From Acanthochromis polyacanthus (Eukaryota; Chordata; Actinopteri; Pomacentridae), in contig NC_067134.1 of the NCBI RefSeq assembly GCF_021347895.1, positions 30,129,449 through 30,193,448 of the forward strand: 64,000 nt of DNA, written 5' to 3'. Made by a program: the position numbers and the translations under genes. Under the pieces are notes generated by a model. It did not search any database, was not told where the DNA came from, and saw only the letters and a list, made by a program, of their open reading frames with translations. Within the stretch, counting starts at the first letter, position 1; each line of letters begins with the position of its first letter. This document shows positions 1 through 56,403 of the stretch, one piece after another.

Positions 1-2403
1 AGTTCATTTCTAAACTCTTTCTTATGTTTCTCCATGTAGAGAATGTTCCAGAAGGAGATTTCATGTGGAGAAGAACACATGCACATTGATGGAGAAGATG
101 TGAAACTCCAGAACATCTGTTCTCCTCCTGAACTATTGTGAGGAGCTTTAGGGACACAATCATGAATGGTTGCTAACAAACAACGTTCAACCTGTCTTTG
201 AATACAATTCTATCAGTTTGCTCTCTTTATGCACAACAAACATCTGGAATTTATGTGGAATCATAGAATGAGAACTGGTGAGTTTTCGACACACAAATGT
301 AGATTTTTTAAGGCTGCTCTGAATTTTAATGCTTTAAATGATTTCAAACTTTTCTTTTCCTCCTTAATCAAACTGTCAAATAGAAGTTCCTTCAGACTGT
401 CTCAGATTCTCATGTTATAAACTGATTAACCCCTGAGAAGTTCATTTATTTGAAGCTGTCTGATTTGATTATATCTATGTTTCTTTCTTTTCTGCTTCTC
501 TTCTGCTTGGACCAGTGGAATTGTAGGACACAGTTGGTGCCTATTTGTTGTTAAATTATGCTTAATAAAAGATAAAACAACAAAAAACTTGGGGAGCCAA
601 ATATCCCAGAATGCATTTAGACCAGCAGCAAAGACCGAGGAGGAAACTTTCAGAGGAAACTCAAGTATTTTGGGAATACTGCTGTTATTGTGACACTAAA
701 TGTAGTTTTCAGATGATTTGAGGTGAGAAAGTGGTTGTAAAAACGTCCAATCTGTGGTCAGTTTATCCAGATGAAGCTGATTAAAAATGAGCTCCAACGT
801 TTTCAGAGATGTGAGGTCCAGGTTAGACAGCTATGATGGACGGTCAGCCTCACTGTAGAGCTCCTTATCTGGACCAGACTTTACAATCTGCTGCTCTGAC
901 ACTTCTATAGCGCTTCAACGGGATATTAGTAGTTTATGTTGATCTAACCGTCACACTTTGACCTCATACTTTATTTGGATTGTTCACAGAAAAATCAGTT
1001 TGAAACAAGTTCAAGTTCACAACTTTAGATTGTTCATGTTTTACTCGTCACTGACTGTGATCATAAGAACAGATGGAAATAAAACATAGAAGATCATTTA
1101 TTTACAAGTTTGGTTTCTGAGTCTTTTCACCGCTAAAAATATGGAGTTTTTGTTCCAGTCTTTGTAGTTCTTTATATTTGCTTTTAGGGCTAAATTTAAT
1201 TAAATATTATTAAAAATGGAGACAAAAAGATCAAAAATAAAAGCATCAGTTTTACTGCTTTACAAAAGATATTTTTTCTGTTTTCATTTCTGCCGTGGAA
1301 GAGGATAAACGTTGATTATTCAACATGGAAAATTAAATTCCACTGATCAACAAATAAGCAAACAAACATGAAGATCAAAGTGTGTTATTAGTCATTTATT
1401 GAATAAAAAAGAAAGCTAGAATAGTTTAAAAGCCACAGGTAGAGCAAATAAAAGTGGAGAAAGACGGATTAAAATCATTGATCTTGTTCAGGAAAAATCA
1501 ACCACTGCAATGAAAATAAAAACTAAGTTAGACATTGATTACAGCACAAGATCTGTTCAAAGAATTTAGACCATGGAAGGGTTCAAATACACCACAATGT
1601 GAGGAAAACCTCCTTTAACGGCCCAACACAACATTTATAGAATGAAACAGGCTAAAAAATGTTTAATTTACGGAGTTCAATGTAATCTGGATAGTCCTGG
1701 TGGGTTTAAATTCTACTGGAATCATATCGATGCTGAAAACATTTTGATCCAGAGATAGCTAGGGTTATGGGAGCTTTGATGGAAAAATAAATCTGGTAGA
1801 ATTTGTTGATGAAACCAGAAATTCAGAATCTTATAAAAAAAACTGATGACAAAACATTGAAGCACTTATTTATTGTAAAAATTAAGAATGGATCTATCAA
1901 TAAGACATAAATGACAGAAGAGCACAGAATACTTTGGAAAGAGTGATACAGATGAAGGAAGTTCTCATTTCATCACGAGAACAGGACTTAAAGACTCACA
2001 TCAGGATCAAGTGTGGCTGCACAAAAAGCTGATTTTCACTGGACAATAATGTGTGAAAGTCTGTCAGCAGTTTGGAGATTCACTGCTTCCTCTCTCATTT
2101 CACACTTTGTGCAGCTCAAATGCTTTTAGTTCAAGTGAGCATCAGAGGAACACCACATCCTGATTTTCACTCTCAACATTTGACTGGAAAAAGACGCAAA
2201 CACCACATTTGGCTCCTGGAATAATCACAACTTCCATCTTTGAAGAGGAACAAGTTTACAAGGAATCATTTAGAAGGATTTGACAAAGAAACACATTTAA
2301 TCCATGAATGTGAAAACATGTTTGTGAGGGACAGAGTCATGGAGAGACTCAACTATCTGTTCAACACTGTTTATCTACCAGGAGGAGACTCTGGAGACTC
2401 AAC
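1..2403. other. 3' flank of the NLR gene; no coding gene seen
   Basis: AT-rich sequence without a recognisable protein or RNA gene; the short ORFs have no domain I know. On the minus strand, which is the NLR sense, AATAAA hexamers lie at 1874-1869 and 1400-1395. They could end a 3' UTR of roughly 0.5 or 1 kb after the stop at 2404. A TCCCAGAATGCA motif at 604-615 resembles a ZNF143/STAF site and could mark a promoter, but no exon is visible next to it. Confidence 0.4.
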
Positions 2404-46979
<44,576 letters not shown>

Positions 46980-47264
46980 GGTGGCTCCCTGATAAAGTCA
47001 AAGAATACGTCAGCAGTTAATGAAAAGTTGTGTTGTTGGTGTGGTGGAGGTTGTTGTGTAGCAGCAGGACTGCAGGACTCAGAGAAACCACCTTTGATTC
47101 CTCTTCTTCTGGAAGCCATATTGGAGGCATTCAGCTCTGTGAACAGCTGATTTCTTCTGTTTTTTTATGTTTCATCTGTTTAATTTACAAGACAATGAAA
47201 GTTTAGGCGTCACAAACCAGGAGTTGACTTGGCTGCCATCTACTTTCATCATGAATACTAAATA

Positions 47265-47560
47265 ATGATCCATCACAAAATGACAAAAACGAGAGTCAAA
47301 ATGACAATAATGGTCAAAAGTGAGACAAATTCGGACCCCAAACTAGAAAAATTAGACAAATTGTGTTCCAAAATTCCCCAAATTAGACAAATTAAGACAC
47401 AAAACAACATAAATGGGACAACATACACAGAATTACAAAAATATAACAAATTACAATGTAAATGACACAAAGGCAGCACAAAATAGTAAAACTTAGACAA
47501 AACAGAAAAACTATAAAAAATGAGACAAATTAAGACACAAAATGACAAAGAAAAAACACA
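47265..47560 (+). repeat. Degenerate simple repeat of AAAATGACA/GAGACAAATT type
   Basis: Loose tandem of CAAAATGAC, GAGACAAATT and AAGACACAAAA words within the first NLR intron. The same word family builds the larger structure at 59.3-60.9 kb. Confidence 0.6.
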
Positions 47561-47834
47561 ACACATTGATTTCAGCATCAGTTTGAGAACTCCTGCTGGT
47601 TGGGAACACCCCAACATGTCTGACGATTTGGTTTTAGGGAAAAAGATTATTTAATTTTTTAATTGTGTCACAACAATGTTTTTGAGTTAAAATACAATGA
47701 ATGATTCAATCAGTTCTATGTTCTATAGATACATAAGAGATAAAAAACAGTTTAAAGTGTCTTTTGCTCACATTCAGACGGAGAAAAGGCGCTACAAAAC
47801 AAAAACAGTAAAAGACGGTAAAAGCAGAACTCAC

Positions 47835-47872
47835 CTGAGGAACAGGCAGGGCCATGACATCACTGTTGTCAG
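47835..47872 (-). other. NLR first exon (5' UTR, possibly coding the first residues)
   Basis: Ends in a consensus donor CCTCAG|GTGAGT at 47835; it would splice to the acceptor before 46988. The exon contains two ATGs: 47855-47853 in frame with the main ORF (adds MALPVPQGAT) and 47859-47857 opening a 12-codon frame that ends on the TGA overlapping the exon-2 ATG. The 5' edge is an estimate from the TATA box. Confidence 0.65.
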
Positions 47873-47902
47873 GGCAACCAAGCAGGAAACCTGTGCTTTA
47901 TA
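47868..47902 (-). promoter_or_regulatory. NLR core promoter: TATA box and X-box-like element
   Basis: TATAAAG reads 47902-47896 on the minus strand, about 60 nt before the donor. Downstream, GTTGCCCTGACAAC resembles an RFX X box and is followed two bases later by TGATGTCA, CRE-like. That X1-X2 order is seen in MHC promoters. The X-box/CRE stretch is also kept in the duplicate at 56.37 kb, while the TATA is not. Confidence 0.45.
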
Positions 47903-48311
47903 GAACAACAGCACAATAGAATAACTATTAATCCCTGGAGGGAAATTCAACACGTGTTTTCATATTTTTACCTTTAAGGTCTGAAATCTAAACAAAATGT
48001 GTAATATATTTATTTTACTGAACAATAAACAATAATAACAATAAAACTATGAATCTTTAAACTTCATACATTTAAACAAGATCTTGTATTGAAGTGCATT
48101 TAGGTCTGACTCCATCCCATAATGCAGGAAATCTCTTTAATTTGTGTCCAAATCGAAATGAAATGAATGTGACTGATTGAATATTGTGTGTAATAAATAC
48201 CAATAAATAATCAATGTTCCAGTCTGTGTTCTATCAGCTACAGTACCAGCAGAGGAAACAGACCAGACATGAAAACATATTTATGATTTTCTGATCATCA
48301 CCCACCACATA

Positions 48312-49947
<1,636 letters not shown>

Positions 49948-50984
49948 TACATGTAGGTTCCCATGGCAACGCCACGCATACAATGTGTGATCCTGGAACT
50001 ACACGACTTCATCCAGTGGTTTTAGTCACATAAGCTCAACATGTTTACAGAAACAACTTTTCCTCAGAAATATTGGCTAGGAAAGGATTTGGTTAAAGGG
50101 AGACGCTTCTTCCTGCCCATTTCCATCTAAACTCTGAACACAACCTGGACCAGGTTAGCTCCACGGTTACCATGGAGATCTAGTCAGGTCCAAAGACACA
50201 CACCCTCATGATCCTGAAAACTCTGAGTTTGGACTCAACATACCCGCTGAGCCACTAATCTAGCTTCGTAGCCCAGAACTCTGGACTGATTGTGAACAGG
50301 AGACCCACCCCTACATATATGCTAACTCCAGCTAAAGCTAAATAGCTGTTTCACCCCGAGGCTTCATGCAATTAGTGGGGGGTACATATGCACTCAGAAC
50401 CAGAGGGAACTAGCTGCTAAGCTAACAGGAGACAGCTACTCCAATCCAAAGAGACGTCACCAAACCCCAGACAACAAGTCAAACACCTGAACTACTGAAA
50501 ACACAAACCAGGACTAAACACACACAGAGAGAGCTCATGTGGACATGCTTCTATCGTCCTCTTCAGTTTAATTCATGTCCTCACTAGAATTAATTCCCAC
50601 CAACACAGCGCTGTCTATGGCTTCCTGACAGAGATGAGCTAACAAGCTAACAAGCTAACAGTTGGTTTAGCAGCAGGCTCTGTTAGCTAAATGTGGCAGT
50701 TTGTGGTCTTTAACAACGACTTAAAACAACTTTTTAGTCCCATGAAGGAGTGAACATGGAGCTGTGGAGCCACATTTCTGCTGCTGGAACTAAACTAACA
50801 GCAGAAACACAGGCGGATCGACTTTTTGAGATATTTCAGGTGAATTTCTAGTTGTTTTATTCACCACTTTATCTATTTTTTGATTCATTTTAAGTCAATT
50901 TGAACAGCTTGAGTCATTTTTGCACAAGTTTTAAGTACTTTAGGACAAACATTAAGAATTGTTTGGCATACTTTAACTAATTTT
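49948..50984. other. No gene recognised
   Basis: Contains GCTAAC-type short repeats near 50410-50680 (CTAACAAGCTAACAAGCTAA) and, from 50820, the start of the AT-rich degenerate repeat continued at 53855. No coding frame. Confidence 0.35.
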
Positions 50985-53445
50985 AGAATAGAATAGAATA
51001 GAATAGAATAGAATAGAATAGAATGCCATTTATTGTCACTATACACAAGTACAATGAGCTTTAGAGCATCTCCATCAGTGCAAGATACATGTAATAAAAA
51101 TCACAAAAAAGGATAAGTTAAAACAGTTAAAAAGAATAAAAGTGCATGGTCAGTGTAATATTGCACATTAGAATAGTCCGTATTGCACAGTAGACGGTTT
51201 TGAGGTAGTCTGGGGGGGGGGTTTGGAATGTCAGTGCATGTTTGAATTCAGAGTGGTGATGGCTTTTGGAAAGAAACTGTTTTTGAGTCTGTTTGTTTTG
51301 GTTCTGATGCACCTGTAGCGCCTTCCTGAGGGCAACGGGACAAACAGGTCGGAACCAGGGTGGAAGTTGTCCTTGATGATGTTTCCTGCCCTTTTAAGGC
51401 AGCGGGAGGTGTAAATGTCCATCAGGGAGGGGAGGGGGCAGCCGATGATTTTCTGTGCTGTCTTAACAACCCTCTGAAGCCCCTTCCTGTCTGCCATGGT
51501 GCAGCTGCCGTACCACACTGTGATGCAATAAGTCAGCAAACTGGTAGGTATCGAAGTCTGGGGGGAGATGGTCCTTGATGTGCTGGAGGACCAGTCTCTC
51601 AAAGCACTTCATGATTATCGGAGTGAGGGCCACAGGACGATAATCGTTTGGGCTCATGGTGGGAGACTTCTTAGGTACTGGGATGATTGTGGCGGTTTTC
51701 AAACAGGGCGGAATGATTGCCTGTGACAGGGAGAGGTTGAAGATTCTGGTGAAGATGTGGGTGAGCTGGAGGGCACACGCCTTTAGCACTTTACCAGGAA
51801 CACCATCAGGGCCAGCAGCCTTCTTGGGGTTCACTGCCAGAAGCACCCGTCTGACTTCATGCTCGCTGACAGTGAGTATAGTGGTGCAGGAACTGGGTGG
51901 GGGTGGGGGTAGTGCAGGGGCTGCTGAGTGTTGCTGTTGTGATGGTTCAAAGCGAGCAAAAAAGCTGTTTAGCTCCTCAGCCAGTGATGCACTCAGGTCT
52001 TCTGTTGTTGTAGTGCCGCCCCTGGAGTTTATGATGTCGTAAATGCCCTGCCACACCGCACGTGTGTTGTTGCTGGACAGGTGAGACTCTATGCACTTCT
52101 TATGGTCCGCCTTTGCTTTTTTAATTCCTTTTTTCAGGTCTGCTCGAGCAGTCCTATAAAGGGCTCTGTCACCTGATCTGAAGGCAGCGTCGCGGGCTCT
52201 GAGGAGTGTATGGACCTGGCTGGTTAACCAGGGTTTCCGATTTGGGAAGACCCGGATGGTTTTTTCCATCACATTCCCAATACAGAACTTGATGTAGTCT
52301 AGTACTGTTTCTGTGAAAGTTCCAAGCTCCTGCTGTTCAAATAGGTCCCAGTCTGTCTCAGTGAAGCAGTCCTGCAGTTGGGAAAGCGCGTCATCCGGCC
52401 AGGTTGTGACAGTCTTTATGGTGGGCCTGGCACTACGTCTAAGGGAGGTGTAGGCTGGGGAGAGCAAAAGGGAAAGATGGTCTGACTGGCCGAGGTGGGG
52501 GAGGGGTATGGCTCTGTATGCATGCCTAATGTTGGAATAGACGTGATCCAAGGTATTTTCCCCTCTAGTGGAACATTTGACATGTTGGTAAAACGTCGGG
52601 AGTACAGTCTTCAGGTTGGCCTTATTAAAGTCTCCTGCAATTATGTGGACACCATCTGGATGGTCCCGCTGGTGTACGTTGATGGTGTTCAGCAGGATGG
52701 AGAGCGCCGTGTTTACGTTGGCGTGTGGTGGGATATACACAGCTGTGACGATCACTACTGTTAGCTCTCTCGGTAGAAAAAAGGGCCGGCATCTTACAGA
52801 CATGTACTCGAGGTCGGGGGAACAGTGCTTGTCTATCACAGTCCCGTTGTTGCACCAGTTATTATGCACATACATACAGAGCCCCCCTCCTCTGCTCTTA
52901 CCAGAGTCCTTAGTCCTGTCCCCGCGTAGCAGAGTGCGGCCCGCTAGCTGCATGCTAGCATCGGGTATGTCCGGGTGGAGCCAGGTTTCGGTGATAATCA
53001 GAATACAGCAATCCCGAACATAGCGATTCCCGGCAAGCTGTAGTTCCAAGTCGTCCGTTTTATGCACCAGGGATCTAGCATTGGCGAGATACAGGCTCGG
53101 CAGAGGTGGCTTGTGTGGTCGTTTTCTTAGCCTTAGCATAACACCGGACCTACGGCCCCGCTTCTGCTTCCTCTCCCTTCTCCGTCTGCGCCGTCTTCGA
53201 GACCCAACGACAATCCACGGAGAGCCCGATGGTCTTGCTAGGTCATCTGGTATGTTGTGTCTGTGGTGAAAGGCACTCGTGATGGGTGTCTGATGCTGGT
53301 TTCCAATGTCCAAAAGTTCCTGGCGGGTGTAGTGAATGTTCTCGCAGCCGATCGTGCACAAACAAACAAGAAATAATAACGAAAACAACGAAAAAGAGCA
53401 CCGAAGAGGAGAGCCGTGAGCCGCTGCGACCGTGCGCGCCGCCAT
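50985..53445 (-). mobile_element. Rex1-like LINE with internal RT deletion
   Basis: Minus-strand element from about 53445 to a GAATA-repeat tail (50985-51025). One ORF covers the endonuclease and first RT blocks, then jumps near 51535 to the C-terminal region, so the catalytic RT core (YADD) is gone. It interrupts the AT-rich repeat present on both sides. Confidence 0.82.
51231..53445 (-). pseudogene. Rex1-like ORF2, internally deleted
   Basis: The start MAARTVAAAHGSPLRC is followed by an Arg-rich stretch (GSRRRRRRRRERKQKR). Endonuclease blocks: SLYLANARSLVHK, LIITETWL, VIVTAVYIPPHA, HIIAGDFNKA and GQSDHLSL. RT start: NPKKAAGPDGVPGKVLK, TATIIPVPKK, NDYRPVALTPIIMKCFERL, DTYQFA. Then the deletion; in a second frame the C-terminal VWYGSCTMADRKGLQRVV, IIGCPLPSLMDIY and FVPLPSGRRYRCIRT. 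Cannot encode an active RT. Confidence 0.82.
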
Positions 53446-53474
53446 TTTTATTCATTATTTGAGCTATTTCAAAC

Positions 53475-53843
53475 ATCCATCCATCCATTCTCTATACACC
53501 GCTTTATCCTCATTAGGGTCACAGGGGGTGCTGGAGCCTATCCCAGCTGACTCGGGCGAAGGCAGGGGACACCCTGGACAGGTCGCCAGCCTGTCACAGG
53601 GCTACATACACAGACGAACACTCACACTCGCATTCACACCTACGGACAATTTAGAGTACTCAATTAACCTCAGCATATTTTTGGACTGTGGGAGGAAGCC
53701 GGAGTACCCGGAGAAAACCCACGCATGCACAGGGAGAACATGCAAACTCCATGCAGAAAGATCCCAGGCCCACCCCGGGAGTCGAACCAGGGATCTTCTT
53801 GCTGCAAGGCGAAAGTGCTAACCACTACTCCACTGAGCAGCCC
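53475..53843 (-). mobile_element. tRNA-derived SINE, copy 2, with perfect target duplication
   Basis: Minus-strand SINE of 369 bp flanked by an 11-bp duplication, CTATTTCAAAC (53464-53474 and 53844-53854). The head carries an A box (GTAGTGGTTAGC) and a B box (GGTTCGACTCCC). It ends in ATGGATGGATG-type repeats. Better preserved than copy 1 at 27299. Confidence 0.92.
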
Positions 53844-53854
53844 CTATTTCAAAC

Positions 53855-54720
53855 AAATTTTGTATAATTTTGAGAAATTTTAGATGAATTTCAAACTAAT
53901 TTCAGATCACATTCAGACAATTTTTTAGCAAATATCCATAATCATGGACAAATTTAAGTCATTTTGGATAAATTTTGAGATATTTTAGATTAATTTCTCG
54001 TCATTTTATTCAGATTTGTAGTCATTTTTTTTTAACAATTCAAATGCTTTTTGGATAAATTTTAGGTCCACTTGAACCCTTTGAGTCATTTACAAAAAAA
54101 TTTTAAGTACTTTTGGACAAATTTTAAGAACCATTTGAAATATTTTAACGAGTTTCAACTCATTTTGAGCTATTTTAATCAAATCCTTGAATACTTCTGA
54201 GTAATTTAGGCAATATCTGACTCATTCCAGATCACATTCAGACAATTCAAACTATTTTTTGACAAATATTCAAAAACATAAACAAATTTAATTGAATTTG
54301 AACAAATGTATGTCATTTTGGACAAACTCTTAGAAATTTTATATGAATTTTGAGTCATTTTTCACCATTTTACATCTTTTTGGATGAATTTAAAGTAAAT
54401 TTTAACTATTTGAGGCATTTTTACACAAGTTGTAAGTCTTTTGAAATATTTTAAGAATCGTTTGACATATTTTATTTAATTTTAACTAATTTTGAGCTAT
54501 TTTAAACAAATGTTGAAGTCACTTTGGACAAATTTCAAACTCATTCCAGATCACATTCAGTTTAAAGTCATTTTGGACAAATTTTGAGTCATTTTGGAAC
54601 TGTTTAACTCAGTTTGGAGTAGTTTTGAGTTATTTTGGACCAACTCTGGACTCATCTGACCACAGAATCTTCTTCAACTTCCTGTCTGTCCAGTTCTTGG
54701 GGCTAACCTCTGTCTTTCAT
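53855..54720. repeat. AT-rich degenerate tandem repeat
   Basis: Loose units around TTTTGAGTCATTTTGGACAA, ATTTTAAGT and AACTATTTT, continuing from 50820-50984 across the LINE and SINE insertions. No coding frame. Confidence 0.6.
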
Positions 54721-54802
54721 TGGTCAGGTTCTTCTTGAAGCCTTGGAGGACGTTCTTGGTTTGTCTTCCAGCTGTTGGTTGGTCTGTATTTCTGCAGAGT
54801 GA

Positions 54803-55538
54803 GGCTGAATCCCAAACCGCCCCCTACACACTATCCCTACACACTATCCCTACACACTACCCCTCCCGTAGAGGGTCCTCCATATTAAGGGCCGTCCCAA
54901 ACCGCGTAGTGCAGAGGGAGAGTGGACTGTTCAGCCCTTAAATAGCGAGTCTGCATCGATGCTCACTCTGGACAATTTTTTCAGGAAGTGCAACGTTGAA
55001 ATGGAGGAGGAAACAACAGATCGATGTAAGTTCCACACGTCCATTATTTCTCCCACGCCTTTTTCACACTGACAGAACATCACAAAAAGAGTGGTGTAAA
55101 AAGATAAATCAAAAGAAACAAATCTTCTCTGCTGACGTTTGATTTAATTGTGCACCCCCTGACACCTTAAAATTTGAACACAACTGACAGAATTCATTTA
55201 TTCATTCATTTGTTGGATTTGAAATGCCAGATAATAGGATTGGAAACGTGAGTGAAAAAAAAGTAGGATGCTTTCATCTTCTGGAAGCAGCAGCGATCCT
55301 TGTTAGTTGCAACCTGTGCCACAGCGCTACAGCCATGCACAGTAGGCGTCTTTGTGTTACCATGGCAATGACGTCTTCCATTTTCCGGTGAGGCGACAGG
55401 GCATCCCATTCCTGACGATCGTATTTATACCCTCCCCCTTCAATAATAGATGCCCTCCACAGCTGCGAGTGTGACTTCTTTTGGAGTGACACTCGGTAGT
55501 GGAGGGGGAGTGTGTAGGGGGTGGTTTGGGATTCAGCC
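54803..55538 (-). mobile_element. Non-autonomous DNA transposon (MITE-like), copy 2, 736 bp
   Basis: Reverse-oriented partner of 16578-17306. Same GGCTGAATCCCAAACCGCCC ends, target duplication TGA (54800-54802 and 55539-55541). The left end has an extra CTACACACTATCC repeat. Internal similarity extends over the whole length with point differences. Confidence 0.82.
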
Positions 55539-55539
55539 T

Positions 55540-56107
55540 GAATCTAACTGCTGAAGGAATGCATCTGCACTTCCTGTTTGTGTGGTTACAGCTGCAGCCT
55601 TCCTGTCTGAGTTTCCTGTGTTCGGTTCTTTGTTTTAGTCGTTTTTATCTCTGAAGAACTTTCTAATGTGCTGCTTTATAAAGACACGAAGCACGGAAAC
55701 TAAAACTGTGTCTTTAAATAAAAAGCAGGACCTTCATTAGTGGCTCACTGGAACCAAAATGAGCCAAAACTCAACATTTCTTCTGTATTTTTGTGTAACC
55801 AATCAGTTTTCAGGTTTTAATGTCTTTTTTAGGATGTGTTTAGTTTTCTGGCTGTGACTGACCTAAAAGAAATTACACTTGAAGACCTCAGAGGGATTCT
55901 TAATGCAGGATTCCATAAATGCATGGGGAGTCCCAAAACTTTGTTCCACCACTGTTTGGTCCACACAGTGTTCTAGTTCTATGTGTGTTGATGAAAAATC
56001 AAACGTTCAAATCATTTCCATCCTACAACTGTTGAACTGAAGTTCTGCTGTTAAGAACAACTCATGTTTAGAACTGCCTGACAAACACAACTGATATTTA
56101 CTGATAA
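55540..56107. other. No feature recognised
   Basis: AT-rich sequence without a gene or repeat end that I can name. Confidence 0.3.
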
Positions 56108-56403
56108 AACATTGATTTCAGCATCAGTTTGAGAACTCCTGCTGGTTGGGAACACCCCAACATGTCTGAAGATTTTTAATTGTGTCACAGCAACGTTGCT
56201 TTTGAGTTAAAATATGACGAATGATTCAATCAGTTCTATGTTATATAGATATACAAAAGTTAAAAACCAGTTTAAAGTGTCTTTTACTCACATTCAGACG
56301 GCGAAAAGAAGCTGCAACACGAAGACGGTAAAAGCAGAACTAATTTGAATAACAGGAAGTGGTGTGACATCACTGTTGTCAGGGCAACGAAGCAGGAAAC
56401 CTG
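56108..56403 (-). pseudogene. Duplicate of the NLR promoter/first exon, decayed
   Basis: Aligns in the same orientation with 47565-47893. Shared blocks include GAGAACTCCTGCTGGTTGGG, AATGATTCAATCAGTTCTAT, TTTAAAGTGTCTTTT and GACATCACTGTTGTCAGGGC. The splice donor of the first exon is lost (TCACCTGAGG at 47831 versus TAATTTGAAT here, plus strand) and the TATA box is absent. Implies a second NLR copy once started here. Confidence 0.75.
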
